In this document: positions 17,666 to 27,800 of the stretch, piece after piece
Position numbering within the stretch: the stretch's first letter is position 1
How the letters are laid out: every line of letters starts with the position of its first letter
Assembly: GCF_019457475.1 (NCBI RefSeq)
Contig: NZ_CP080413.1
Location: 2,046,001 to 2,110,000, forward strand
DNA: 64,000 nt
Reading direction: 5' to 3'
Source of the DNA: Shewanella acanthi
GTDB taxonomy: Bacteria; Pseudomonadota; Gammaproteobacteria; Enterobacterales; Shewanellaceae
Program-made: the position numbers and the translations under genes
Notes under the pieces: model-generated
The model's database searches: none
What the model saw: the letters and a program-made list of their open reading frames with translations, nothing else
Told to the model about the DNA's origin: nothing

Positions 17666-18349
17666 CTAGCCTATTTCATGCTGACTCAACCACTTTAGCC
17701 CTTCGCGCTTTGCGAGCCCTTGCATGTTTTGTTGGTGGATAAAAGAAATGACGGCTTTGGCGTTGGTCTTAGATAATTCACGCAATGACCAACCTATTGC
17801 TTTTTGAATAAAAAATGCATTATCAGACTGATTTTCTTTGATAATCTCGAATAATAAGCCTGTATCTGTTTGTTGTTTAAATTTAAGTTGGTAGAGTAAT
17901 GCGCATCTTCTTAGCCACATATTATCTGAACTGCGCCAATGCCCTATGTAATATAAACTTCTGTCGTTGTGTTGAAGATAAAGGGTGCCGACAATATGTG
18001 AAGCAAGCAAATCGACGGTATCCCACCATGATTTAGTGGTAATTAACCACTCCACCTCATCGAAAAATGTGTCTGGCAGCTGCTTTTTTCGATGAATCAG
18101 TAAATCCACTGCGACCATTTGAAATTCTCTCTGGGGGAGTGACCACAATTCTCTGACAATCATCGGTAAATCATCGACTTCTGGGAGTCGCTCTTTGGTA
18201 AAAAGCGGCTTAAGCACCGCTCGCCTGGGTGTTGATTGAATGCCATAGAATTGAAACCGGTTACGCATATACGCTTGCATCTGGAGTGCTTTGTCAGCAT
18301 TGGCCAAAGGTTCAAACGCTAACTTAACCGCATTATTCCATGCATGCAT
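17666..18349 (-). CDS. DNA alkylation repair protein, AlkD-like
   Basis: A 227-residue all-helical protein of the DNA alkylation repair family (PF08713), HEAT-like repeat glycosylases that remove positively charged bases such as N3- and N7-alkylpurines. Family features visible are the N-terminal M-Q-A-Y-M-R-N-R-F-Q-F-Y-G-I followed by P-R-R, then L-W-S-L-P-Q-R-E-F, the W-W-D-T-V-D block near residue 110 with the catalytic-type Asp, and W-L-R-R-C-A-L-L-Y, F-F-I-Q-K-A-I-G-W-S-L-R-E. Length is normal. It has no close partner genes; the next gene, an acetyltransferase, is on the same strand 64 bases upstream. Confidence 0.85.
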   Translation of the reverse strand: MHAWNNAVKLAFEPLANADKALQMQAYMRNRFQFYGIQSTPRRAVLKPLFTKERLPEVDDLPMIVRELWSLPQREFQMVAVDLLIHRKKQLPDTFFDEVEWLITTKSWWDTVDLLASHIVGTLYLQHNDRSLYYIGHWRSSDNMWLRRCALLYQLKFKQQTDTGLLFEIIKENQSDNAFFIQKAIGWSLRELSKTNAKAVISFIHQQNMQGLAKREGLKWLSQHEIG

Positions 18350-18413
18350 TGAATTGTTCTCAAAGGAATCATATGTTCAAGCTAAAAAAAAATGCCATCA
18401 ATCTCGCCAATAA

Positions 18414-18992
18414 TTACATCTCATTTTCACTGGTTTTCAATTCGATCGTCTTTATCACCTTCGCAGGATTACCACCAATCACCAAGTTACTGCCAAAACT
18501 TTTGGTCACGACAGCGCCAGAGGCCACAACGACATTATCCCCCAGCGACACACCTGGATTGATGGTGGCATGTCCGCCAATCCAGCAATTATTGCCTATG
18601 GTGATGGGTTTGGCGTATTCAATACCACTACAACGCTCAATTGGGTCTATGGGATGAGTCGCGGTATAGATGCCGACCTGCGGCGCTATCATGCAATTAT
18701 CACCAATGCGCACCTCTGCTACATCTAAGATCACGCAGCCAAAGTTTGCATAGAAGTTCTCACCTACATGGATATTAACCCCGTAATCACATTGAAAACT
18801 CGATTCGATATGCACTTGTTGACCTGTGGAACCAAGAAGACGTTTTATTAACGTTACGCGCTTTTGGGCTTGGCTAACGCTGGTGAGATTCAGCTCTTCG
18901 GTCAGTAACCGGGCTGTGAGCCGCATTTGGACCAACTCAGCATCGCTCGGATTATATGGCTCACCCGCGAGCATTTTTGCTTTTTCTGACAT
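18414..18992 (-). CDS. maa: maltose O-acetyltransferase-like hexapeptide acetyltransferase
   Basis: A 192-residue left-handed beta-helix acetyltransferase that transfers acetyl from acetyl-CoA to sugars, of the Maa/NodL/LacA group. The N-terminal Maa domain is present (M-L-A-G-E-P-Y-N-P-S-D-A-E-L), followed by hexapeptide turns: F-Q-C-D-Y-G-V-N-I-H-V-G, C-M-I-A-P-Q-V-G-I-Y-T-A-T-H-P with the catalytic histidine, and I-G-N-N-C-W-I-G-G-H-A. It ends with V-I-G-G-N-P-A-K-V-I. The physiological substrate is unknown for most members. A tandem repeat lies directly upstream and may influence its expression. Confidence 0.85.
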   Translation of the reverse strand: MSEKAKMLAGEPYNPSDAELVQMRLTARLLTEELNLTSVSQAQKRVTLIKRLLGSTGQQVHIESSFQCDYGVNIHVGENFYANFGCVILDVAEVRIGDNCMIAPQVGIYTATHPIDPIERCSGIEYAKPITIGNNCWIGGHATINPGVSLGDNVVVASGAVVTKSFGSNLVIGGNPAKVIKTIELKTSENEM

Positions 18993-19030
18993 CTTTAAAT
19001 CCCTAAAAATCCTCGTTAATCCCTATCGTT

Positions 19031-19110
19031 AGCGCTTCTAGTGTCAGCGCTTCTAGTGTCAGCGCTTCTAGTGTCAGCGCTTCTAGTGTCAGCGCTTCTA
19101 GTGTTAGCGC
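19031..19110. repeat. 15-bp tandem repeat, 5.3 copies
   Basis: The unit AGCGCTTCTAGTGTC occurs five times head to tail at 19031-19105 (last copy ends in T), followed by a partial AGCGC. It lies 39 bases upstream of the acetyltransferase start on the minus strand. Near-identity of the copies points to recent slippage expansion, so copy number probably varies among strains. Confidence 0.95.
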
Positions 19111-19152
19111 GGGATTAAACAAAAAAACGAAACAATATATTGAACAATAAAA

Positions 19153-19193
19153 AAGGTTTGGGCTTTATCCTGTGATAAAAGTACCCAAACCTT
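19153..19193 (-). terminator. rho-independent terminator of the sorbosone-dehydrogenase-like gene
   Basis: On the minus strand AAGGTTTGGG and CCCAAACCTT pair, with an inner stem (TTTATC / GATAAA) and an ACAG loop, followed by TTTTTATTG. This is about 57 bases past the stop at 19250. Confidence 0.9.
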
Positions 19194-19249
19194 AAAGACA
19201 ATGCATCAAACTTACGTATGCAAGCGCCCTTTTATGCTACCGAATGTGC

Positions 19250-20359
19250 CTATTTGGCTTGCTTGGCCGTTACCCGATAGATAGAGCCCGCGTAGTCATC
19301 CGATACCAATAAACTGCCATCCCTTAATTCGGCAAAGGCAACGGGTCGACCTAGGGTTTCTTCATTTTGCATAAAGCCAGTTAAGAACGGGGTATATTTG
19401 ACAATCTTGCCCTCTTCAATCGTGGCTACAGCCACTTTATAGCCCGCTTTTTTAGTGCGGTTCCAAGAGCCATGCTCGGCCACAAACAGCTGTTGTTGAT
19501 AAGCTTCGGGGAACAGATTTCCACGGTAAAAATGGATCCCGAGGGGGGCAACGTGGGCACCTAGGGCTAAGGCTGGCGCGGTGTAATTGGCAGGATTTTT
19601 ACCTTGACCAAATTCAGGGTCAACAATTGTTCCTGCATGGACAAAGGGAAAGCCAAAGTGCTCGCCAGTGTAACTGACCTTGTTGATTTCACAGGGCGGA
19701 ATATCATCCCCCATCATGTCGCGGCCGTTATCGCTAAACCACAGAGTGTTTGTACCCGGTTGGTAATCAAAGCCCACCGAATTACGCACGCCCTTGGCGA
19801 TTGTTGTAAGTTTTTTAGTCTCAAGATTCAACGAAAAAATACGACCGTAGTTATCATTCTCAGCGCAGACGTTACAGGGCACGCCAACTGGGATGATCAG
19901 TTCGCCGGTCGGTGAGAAAGCTAATACCTTCCAGCCGTGATGAGTATCGCTCGGGAATTTGTCGTAAACTACTTCAAACTTGGCATCATTCAGATGCTTT
20001 TCAATGTCTTTAAAACGGATAATTCTCGAGACTTCAGAGACATAAAGATCGCCATCCTTAAATGCCACACCCGATGGCAACTGCAAATTCGATGCAATGA
20101 CAATCTTTTTATCGGCAACGCCATCTTTATTACTATCGATTAAGGCATACACATTTCCGGCCTTAATGGAACCCGCAAACACGATACCTGAGTCGGAAAC
20201 CGCTAACTGACGGGCATTTTCCACATCATCAGCAAATAAACTGACTTCAAAGCCCTCGGCTACAGTCAATTTATCGAGTATATTTTTTGCCATGGTCGGC
20301 GCACTGAAAAGTCCCAATGCGCAAATAGCAGTATATAGGGGAGTAAATTTATTTTTCAT
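19250..20359 (-). CDS. secreted sorbosone dehydrogenase-like (PQQ sugar dehydrogenase superfamily) protein
   Basis: A 369-residue beta-propeller protein with a signal peptide (residues 1-24, ending S-A-P-T-M-A), so probably periplasmic. Repeated propeller blades include G-V-A-F-K-D-G-D-L-Y-V-S, the W-K-V-L-A-F-S-P-T-G-E-L block, V-R-N-S-V-G-F-D-Y-Q-P-G-T-N-T-L-W-F-S-D-N-G-R-D and F-V-A-E-H-G-S-W-N-R, all typical of the glucose/sorbosone dehydrogenase family. Members that bind PQQ oxidise aldoses at the periplasmic face; PQQ binding cannot be shown here and no pqq genes are in the window. It is a single-gene unit with its own terminator. Confidence 0.85.
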   Translation of the reverse strand: MKNKFTPLYTAICALGLFSAPTMAKNILDKLTVAEGFEVSLFADDVENARQLAVSDSGIVFAGSIKAGNVYALIDSNKDGVADKKIVIASNLQLPSGVAFKDGDLYVSEVSRIIRFKDIEKHLNDAKFEVVYDKFPSDTHHGWKVLAFSPTGELIIPVGVPCNVCAENDNYGRIFSLNLETKKLTTIAKGVRNSVGFDYQPGTNTLWFSDNGRDMMGDDIPPCEINKVSYTGEHFGFPFVHAGTIVDPEFGQGKNPANYTAPALALGAHVAPLGIHFYRGNLFPEAYQQQLFVAEHGSWNRTKKAGYKVAVATIEEGKIVKYTPFLTGFMQNEETLGRPVAFAELRDGSLLVSDDYAGSIYRVTAKQAK

Positions 20360-20703
20360 TCGGTGGCATCCTATTCGGGGGAATGCAAATAACGAGCTTA
20401 GGTTGTAAAGATAAGTACTTAACGGAAGCGTATACCTACCCCATTTACCAAAAGCACCTACACGTGTTGAAGCCTACTTGCACGCAGCTCGATTGTCCAT
20501 GAAAAGCGTTATTTTGTAACACTAGTACCTAATTCTTAAGCAGTTATTCAAGATATTTGACGGTAGGCTTCGGCTTCCTAAAAATCAAATTACCATCGGC
20601 TGACGCAAACCTTAAAGAGGTACAGTTAACAAAAGGCAATTTAATGAAAACTCGCGTTTAATCTTTGTATCAATATGCTAACTATATGGACAGTGTTCTA
20701 ACT
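20360..20703. other. spacer with no recognised element
   Basis: Contains the promoter region of the sorbosone-dehydrogenase-like gene and the 3' side of the unknown gene at 20704. A distant 9-bp inverted repeat (GAAGCCTAC / GTAGGCTTC, 20469 and 20563) is the only structure noticed. Confidence 0.35.
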
Positions 20704-21213
20704 TTATCCATTTCGTTGCGATGCATGTTCAGATAACAGCGTATCGATTGCTTGATCAAAACTATCGAGCAGTTCTGCCTCCATATAGTGTTTAAGTTTT
20801 AGGATAATATCTTTACTCAGTTCGATATGGGATTTCTTCTGCCTTTTTTTAATCTGTGAAAGCTCTTTACGCAGTATTCGCCAACCCAAATCACTAAAGT
20901 AACCATTTAATAATTGATTCACTTTATGCAGTATTGAGTCAATATTGGTATTTAACTTACGCTGCTTCACTAATAAATTAAGCTGTTCAATTAATAAACT
21001 GTAGTCAGTTTTTGATTTCTCATCCTGATTAAACCAATCGATACGTGATGTTGTATTGACGGGGTGAATTAATCGGTAAACTAGAGGCAGCGCAAAAATT
21101 AACTCCGATTTATCGAGTAATAATAATCGCCTGCCAGAAGATGGTGCCCTTCCATGATATACCCAGCATTGTGTTACAGAGGCAGTTTTTTCAGCGTTAG
21201 CTTTTTCGGTCAT
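20704..21213 (-). CDS. hypothetical protein
   Basis: A 169-residue, largely helical, basic protein that I do not recognise. Residues about 15-55 could form a small beta-rich domain (C-W-V-Y-H-G-R-A-P-S-S-G-R-R-L-L-L-L-D). The rest is predicted helix, with a lysine-rich stretch (K-K-R-Q-K-K-S-H) and no membrane segment or signal peptide. It is isolated, with long AT-rich spacers on both sides. A coding gene is likely from its length and ordinary residue composition, but no function can be given. Confidence 0.6.
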   Translation of the reverse strand: MTEKANAEKTASVTQCWVYHGRAPSSGRRLLLLDKSELIFALPLVYRLIHPVNTTSRIDWFNQDEKSKTDYSLLIEQLNLLVKQRKLNTNIDSILHKVNQLLNGYFSDLGWRILRKELSQIKKRQKKSHIELSKDIILKLKHYMEAELLDSFDQAIDTLLSEHASQRNG

Positions 21214-22218
21214 AATGTTATGGATTTTTGTTGTCGGAATTAATGTACTTAAAAAGTCATCTTTAAGATGCTAAGCAGAATCATGCACGAACATTTTTCC
21301 GCCGATTCTAGTCTGGCTATTCAGGGATATTTTAAAGCTGAAATTATGCTCATAAAATGCACTGCATCCATTTTAATTATCTAGCCTATGATACCTAAAC
21401 AAACCCTAAAACAATAGTATGGTTTAACCATTTAATTAACTTAAACTTGGCAATAGCATCTGAGATTGATTCGGTATGGCTACGGCAATTAATTCCTTGC
21501 TGAGATTTGTTAATATTCGGACGATGGATTTTTGGATGGTGGGTCACGGCGCAAGTAATGTACTGACGCAGAACTGAGTAGATTGACCCATGATATGTTC
21601 AAATTCAAAGAGTCTATCCGATGTAGTTTTAGCCCGATGTCACTTTCAACAACCATAAACTTGTACTACATGACAACAAGAACTGAGCGCACCCTGATAA
21701 AATGGTTTAACCATAGAATTGCCAGCCTCCTTCTATCGATACTTCTCCTTGAATTATCCAAATAATTGCAGAACAGAATATAGCCAATAATTAGCCTAAT
21801 TTATTCATCGCGAGTGCCAGCGATGAATGATTAACCAGAAAAAGAATGAATATCCAAAGATAAATTTTTTAGACTCTGCTTGCCCTTAAGTTTATTTCAA
21901 CTATTTCAATAACAGTATGCATATCCATTTACTGCTAAATCGACTGTAAAGTGATTTATCGTTAACTATTATCCCTATTCCCACTGAACATATTGATTAA
22001 ATATCAACCTTATTGGGTTTAATTTAAACTAATGACTTATCTACCAGTGATAATAACGATTATCACTGGTAGAGGGTAGATGATTTCCATATAATTAACA
22101 CTTAGCCAAAGCTTGGGTTTTGTTTGGTTAGTTCAAGGAATAATCGTTTTAAAAATATAGACGATTAAAGATAGCCTTAGGTATTACCTGTTACTCTGTA
22201 CATTAAATAACATCTGCT
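21214..22218. other. 1-kb AT-rich spacer upstream of a tyrosine recombinase
   Basis: No convincing gene; a 60-codon plus-strand frame at 21583-21765 lacks support. The 13-base palindrome ATGGTTTAACCAT occurs at 21419-21431 and again at 21702-21714. A 32-base perfect palindrome at 22041-22072 is listed separately. The low GC and lack of genes suggest horizontally acquired or decayed DNA. Confidence 0.45.
22041..22072. repeat. loxP-like palindrome upstream of the recombinase gene
   Basis: Two perfect inverted arms (CTACCAGTGATA and TATCACTGGTAG) flank ATAACGAT; the pairing in fact extends to 14 bases with an AACG centre. The 12+8+12 layout matches core sites of tyrosine recombinases, and it lies about 150 bases before such a gene. 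No T-run follows, which argues against a terminator. Confidence 0.5.
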
Positions 22219-23358
22219 ATGACATCCCATAATCGACATCCGAATTCAGTAGTACCTCAGCAAGCATTCATTGCAGCAGAAGATCGAGATTACCCAGAGT
22301 CAATGTCACTTTATCCCCATACTCAAAGCAAACAACACGGTGAAAATGTTTACTTCGAGGAAGCCAAACTCCCCTTATCAATTCAGGGGGATTTTTTAAC
22401 CGCCGCCGCTGAAACCCAATATGAAATTTCAGCCAATACGCGACGTGTCTATAAGAGTAGTTTTAATCAGTTTTGTCAGTACTGCTCAGCGCATGGTCTA
22501 CAAGCCCTGCCTGCCGATCCCCGCAGTATTATTTCGTTTATTGGCTACCAGAAAGAGTTGATCCAAGTAAAAAACGGCGTGCAACTCTCAAAACAAACCC
22601 TAACCTCACGCCTGGCAGCAATTCGATATCATCACATTCAAGCTGGATTCCCCTCCCCGACTGAGCATCCTTTGGTACTGCGAGTTATGAAGGGGCTCAG
22701 CCGAAATCAGCAACGTTTAGTGCAGGATTACGATCAACAGCCCATCATGTATGATGAAATGGCCATGTTGCTTGAGGCAATAGAAAGACAACCTCATCCG
22801 CTAACACGAGCACGGGATAAAGCCATTATTCAATTGGGAATGCAGGGGGGATTTCGACGTTCAGAACTGGCAAACCTTAAGGTACAACACTTAAGTTTTA
22901 TGCGTGACAAACTCAAAGTGCGACTACCCTTCTCAAAAAGTAACCAGCAAGGAGCGAAGGAATGGAAGAGTCTACCGGATACTGAACCCTATGCAGCCTA
23001 TGAAGCGGTTAAGGAATGGCTAAGTGAAAGTCAGATTAACCAAGGACATTTGTTTCGCTCACTCTCACGGGATGGGAAATCCCTGAGACCCTATAAGGTT
23101 GCTCAGTGGGAACTGCACCACAAAATGACTCTACAAACGAACAGTGGTTTTTTGAACGGTGATGATATTTACCGCATTATCAAAAAGTACTGCACCCTTG
23201 CAGGACTTCCCGCACATTTCTACGGTGCCCATAGTCTTCGAAGTGGTTGTGTTACCCAACTACATGAAAATAATAGAGATCATTTGTATATCATGGCGCG
23301 TACTGGTCATAGCGATCCCAGATCCCTTCGCCATTATCTCAAGCCAAGGGAAGATTAG
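22219..23358 (+). CDS. tyrosine-type site-specific recombinase
   Basis: A 379-residue integrase-family recombinase. After about 65 unusual N-terminal residues comes a SAM-like core-binding domain (residues about 65-165; S-A-N-T-R-R-V-Y-K-S-S-F-N-Q-F). In the catalytic domain, the first Arg is in G-G-F-R-R-S-E-L, the H-x-x-R box is H-S-L-R-S-G, the second His lies in T-G-H-S-D-P, and the nucleophile Tyr is in L-R-H-Y-L near the C-terminus. All catalytic residues appear present. No excisionase, phage or integron genes are adjacent, and the next gene is convergent. The N-terminal extension could start later, but the next ATG is at residue 29. The substrate site is unknown; a palindrome 150 bases upstream is a candidate. 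Confidence 0.88.
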   Translation: MTSHNRHPNSVVPQQAFIAAEDRDYPESMSLYPHTQSKQHGENVYFEEAKLPLSIQGDFLTAAAETQYEISANTRRVYKSSFNQFCQYCSAHGLQALPADPRSIISFIGYQKELIQVKNGVQLSKQTLTSRLAAIRYHHIQAGFPSPTEHPLVLRVMKGLSRNQQRLVQDYDQQPIMYDEMAMLLEAIERQPHPLTRARDKAIIQLGMQGGFRRSELANLKVQHLSFMRDKLKVRLPFSKSNQQGAKEWKSLPDTEPYAAYEAVKEWLSESQINQGHLFRSLSRDGKSLRPYKVAQWELHHKMTLQTNSGFLNGDDIYRIIKKYCTLAGLPAHFYGAHSLRSGCVTQLHENNRDHLYIMARTGHSDPRSLRHYLKPRED

Positions 23359-23397
23359 CTCTCCTATGCGTTATCTTTTTTAGAATTTCCTTTGATA

Positions 23398-24873
23398 CTA
23401 TTCTATTTGCCCTCCACCTAAAGCTCGGTATAGCGCAATTTTGGCTAACTGTTTATCCCGTAAGATCTGACTATAGGCAAGCTGTGCACTAAATAACTGC
23501 CGTTGTGAATCCATCAAATCGAGTGAAGTCGCAACTCCATTTTGATACCTTAATCGTGCCAATCGAGCATATTCTTGAGTGGATATGAGTAATTCCTTTA
23601 ACGATGTGATTGCTAATTCTGCCCGCCTAAGATTATTGATGGAATCATTCACATCAAAATAGGCATTAAGGACCGTGCTGCGATAATTTAACACCGCTTG
23701 CTTGGAAGCTTCGTTGGCAATATCGTAATTGGCTGCAACCCTACCACGATTGAATATCGGAGTTGTGACGCCACCCAGTAATGACCATGTCACTCCTTCA
23801 CTGTCAAAGATATCCTTCAAATGGTTATTCTCGCGGCCATATACCCCAGAAATTGTAAATTTAGGGAAAAATGCCGTCTTAGCAACGCCAACTTCAGCAT
23901 TGGCAGCAATCATCTGCTGCTCGGATATTTTCACATCGGGGCGCAAGTTCAGCAGTTCAGACGGTACTCCTGCATTAAGCTCATAGGGCAGTCCCACATT
24001 TTCTGGTAGTCCTTGAGCAAGGGGTAAGGGATAATCATATTCGCCAAGAAGAATATACAACTGGTTGATTTTATTTTGTCTTTCATAATCCAACTTAGGC
24101 AGCGTTACTTTGGTACTTTGTAATTCTACTTCTGCTTGGCGCACATCTAAGCCCGAAATCACGCCATTGGTATGTCTTAACTTCGCGATTTCAAGCTCCT
24201 TCTGACGCAGTGCGACCGTATTACTCGAAATACTAAAACGCTGCTCGATATCGAGCCACTCATAATATCGGCTCGCGATATCACTAATAAGACTGACATA
24301 GATCAGTCTGAGTTTTTCCACCTCAGAGAGATAGTCCGCTTGCGCGGCCTCACTGGCGCGGCGATTTTCTCCCCAAAGATCAATCTCCCACGATAACGCA
24401 CCGGTAAGATCAAGGGTAGTTTCTGGCACCGGATCCGTATTGGTCGCGGCACTGTCGAACGTGCGTTCATACCCTAAATTAAGTGAAATTTCAGGCCAGA
24501 GATTACTGTCGACAACCGTCATTTTCGATCTTGCCGCCAGCAATCGAGATTGAGCGACTTTGAGGTCTAAATTACGGCTAAGTGCATGTTCTATTAATTT
24601 TATCAGCTCAGGATCTTGATAAAACTTTCGCCAAGATAATGCCGCCACTTCAGTTGCATCAACCCTTTCAACCAGATCTTCGCCATTGCCTGCCATGGGC
24701 TGCTGATACTGCTTTGGCAAATTCAGCTCGGGCCGTTCGTAGTCGGGGCCCATCGCGCAGGACGTGAGGCCAAGGGCAGATACCATTACGATAAACAAAG
24801 GTGATAATAGAATGTTATTGCTGCGATGGTAATCGGCACGATTCCACATTAATGAGCACCAAGATTTATCCAC
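23398..24873 (-). CDS. RND efflux outer-membrane lipoprotein, NodT/OprM family
   Basis: A TolC-like outer-membrane channel of 491 residues completing the tripartite efflux pump encoded with the two upstream genes. The N-terminus has a hydrophobic segment and lipobox (L-T-S-C), then the family start G-P-D-Y-E-R-P. Two outer-membrane efflux repeats follow (D-L-K-V-A-Q-S-R-L-L-A-A-R and E-I-A-K-L-R-H-T-N-G-V), with the L-N-L-R-P-D-V motif and the closing V-A-T-S-L-D-L-M-D-S-Q-R block. The start overlaps the RND gene stop by 8 bases. The signal region is long, about 39 residues, so a slightly later start is possible. Confidence 0.92.
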   Translation of the reverse strand: MDKSWCSLMWNRADYHRSNNILLSPLFIVMVSALGLTSCAMGPDYERPELNLPKQYQQPMAGNGEDLVERVDATEVAALSWRKFYQDPELIKLIEHALSRNLDLKVAQSRLLAARSKMTVVDSNLWPEISLNLGYERTFDSAATNTDPVPETTLDLTGALSWEIDLWGENRRASEAAQADYLSEVEKLRLIYVSLISDIASRYYEWLDIEQRFSISSNTVALRQKELEIAKLRHTNGVISGLDVRQAEVELQSTKVTLPKLDYERQNKINQLYILLGEYDYPLPLAQGLPENVGLPYELNAGVPSELLNLRPDVKISEQQMIAANAEVGVAKTAFFPKFTISGVYGRENNHLKDIFDSEGVTWSLLGGVTTPIFNRGRVAANYDIANEASKQAVLNYRSTVLNAYFDVNDSINNLRRAELAITSLKELLISTQEYARLARLRYQNGVATSLDLMDSQRQLFSAQLAYSQILRDKQLAKIALYRALGGGQIE

Positions 24874-27800
24874 GGCTAACCTCCTCTATCGAAGGTGATA
24901 CCTGCGAGGCTTGCTCACTGAGATGTTTCTTCTTACTGAATCCCGACATTGTCACAAAAAATAAGGGCACAAAAACAATCCCTATGGTCGTAGCCAGTAG
25001 CATTCCCCCTAAAATGGGCAGTGAAATTGACTGACGACTCACCGCACCAGGGCCTGAAGATAACACTAAGGGTAATACCCCAAGAATAAATGCCATCGAG
25101 GTCATTAAGATAGGACGAAAACGCATGGTCGCGGCCTCAAGGGCTGCAGCGATGCGGGTCTTACCCTGCTGATGTAATTGATTGGCAAATTCGACTATTA
25201 AGATCGCATTTTTCGCCGCCATACCAATCAAGGCTATAAAGGCCACTTGGAAGAAGAGATTTGTCTGCATGCCACTCACAAAAGTAATGACCGATGCCCC
25301 TAACAGCGCAATGGGGGCAATAAGCAATACCGCAACGGGAATGCTCCAGCTCTCGTAAAGCGCGGCTAAGAATAAAAATACAAATAACAGCGCAAGCCCG
25401 ATGGCAATGCCCGTTTGATTAGCCGATTGCACTTCCTGATAGGTAATGCCCGTCCACTCATACTTAAATTCATCGGGTAATATAGGACGCGATACTCGCT
25501 CAATGGCCTCGATCACCTCACCCGTGGCATAGCCTGTGGCCGGAGTGACATTGATAGAAGCACTGGAAAACAGATTGTAATGGGTGACCGATGAGGGCCC
25601 AACGGTATAATCGTATTTTGCCAATACCCCAATGGGCACCATGGCACCGCTCGAAGAACGTACATAATAATCTTTAATTTGATGCGGGAACTGACGGTAG
25701 CTTTCTTCCGCTTGAATTTTTACCCGATAAACACGGCCAAAGAGGTTGAAATCATTGACAGTAGAAGAATCCGTTAAGGTTTTAATCGTACTGTAGATAT
25801 CACCCACGTTGACGCCAATCGCCATCGCCTTAGCTTCATCGACGGATAAATGCAGTTGTGGAATCGCACTTTGCAGTGACACGTTTGCATTGGCTACTTC
25901 GGGTTGAAGTTTTAGTTGTTCAACTAACTCGTTGGCCGTCTCGATTAATCCTTCAAAATGGGTTCCCGAGGTGTCTTGCAGTTGCATTTCCACCCCAGAA
26001 CCATTACCGAGACCCGGTACGGCCGAAGGTAAATACAAATTAAATTCCGCCTCGAGTACATTTTTTAGATCGCGGTCAATTTCCTTCATCACCGATTGCA
26101 CTGTGGCATTGCTCTCTTCGCGCTCGGCCCATGGCTTTAACACCACTTCAAATTGACCATTTGCTTGGTTAGCGCCGGAGCGACGGTTTTCCCCTGCGAG
26201 CGTAAAGGAGTAAGCTACGGCAGGATTTGCCCGCACATAGTACTCCGCCTTTTTCAAAATCGCTTCAGTCCGATTAACCGTAGAACCATCAGGCAAGGTC
26301 ATGTCGATAAAGAAACGCCCCTGATCTTCATCCGGCATAAAACTGCTCGGCAGATGGGACATAATAAAATAAGTGCCACCAAACATGATGATAAACGCTA
26401 AATAACTGCGTTTGGCGTATTTATTGGTCAAAGCAACCAAGCCGACATACTGATTGGTGCCTATATCGAGTTTAGTGTTAAGCCAATGGAAGATGCCTTT
26501 CTCAGGCGCTTTACCCGGTTTAAGTAATAACGCACACAGCGCGGGGCTTAACGTGAGCGCGACTAGGGTTGAAATCAGTACCGCCACCGTAATCGCCACC
26601 GCAAATTCGCGGTACATAATGCCCGTGATCCCCGCTAAAAATGATACAGGCACAAATACCGCGCAGAGCACTAAGCTGGTAGCAACCAAAGCACCAGAGA
26701 GTTCCTTCATCGCATGGCGTGTAGCTTCCATCGCAGACATTGCCTTTTCATGGATAAGCCGCTCCACATTCTCGACCACCACAATCGCATCATCGACCAC
26801 AATACCAATGGCTAACACTAAGGCGAGTAAACTAACGGTATTAATGGTAAAGCCAAAGGCAAGCATCGCTGCTAAGGTGCCAATTAATGAGACGGGCACC
26901 GCTATGGCGGGGATTAAAGTGGCGCGCACATTCTGTAAAAACAGGTACACCACAAAGACCACAAGCACCAGTGCTTCTATCAGCGTGTGGATTACTTCAT
27001 CAATGGATTCTTGAATAAAAATCGACGCATCATAAAATACCTCCCACTTTATGCCCTGAGGGAACTTTTGTGACAGCTCAGTCATGGTCTCTTTGACTTT
27101 ACGGGTCACCTCTAGTGCATTGGCTCCAGGCAACAAATAGACCTGTAAAATCGTGGCATTTTGACCATTAAGTTGGGATTGCAGTGTGTAGGCTGACGAG
27201 CCTAATTCGACCCCCGCAATATCCCTTAAGCGAATAATCGAACCGTCGGGATTGGCCCTGACGATAATTTCATTAAATGCCTGCACCGAACTTAAACGCC
27301 CAGCCACGCTGATGGGCAAAGTTAAACTGATGTCATCGCTATTGGGCTGAGTGCCAATGGTGCCCGCGGGGGATTCCTTATTCTGAGCTTTAATGGCACT
27401 TATCACATCGGATGTGGTTAGGCTGTAGCCCGCCATGGCATCGGGTTTTAGCCAAATTCGCATAGCATAGCTACGCGATCCCGTATTACGGGTGCGCCCC
27501 ACACCAGGGATACGCCTTAATGCCGATTCAATATTGATGGTGGCGTAGTTACTTAAGTAGATTTCATCGAACCTTTCATCGTCCGAGGTGAGCGCAAGTT
27601 TGAGAAGCTCGACCGATGAATCCTTAGAGACGGTCACCCCTTCGGTTTGCACATCGATGGGTAATCCACCCGAGGCCTGCTGCGCCGAGTTTTGTACATC
27701 CACCGCAGCCAGATCCGCATTCGTTCCCACATCGAAGGTGATGGTCACGCTAGTGCCACCCGAGTTGGTACTTTTAGAGCTCATATAAATCATATTTGGC

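Noticed and set aside
19031..19110. CRISPR or IS end for the 15-bp repeats
   Set aside because: Units are directly contiguous with no spacers and there is no transposase nearby; simple tandem repeat.
21583..21765. A 60-codon plus-strand frame
   Set aside because: No ribosome binding site, odd composition and placed in decayed-looking AT-rich DNA.
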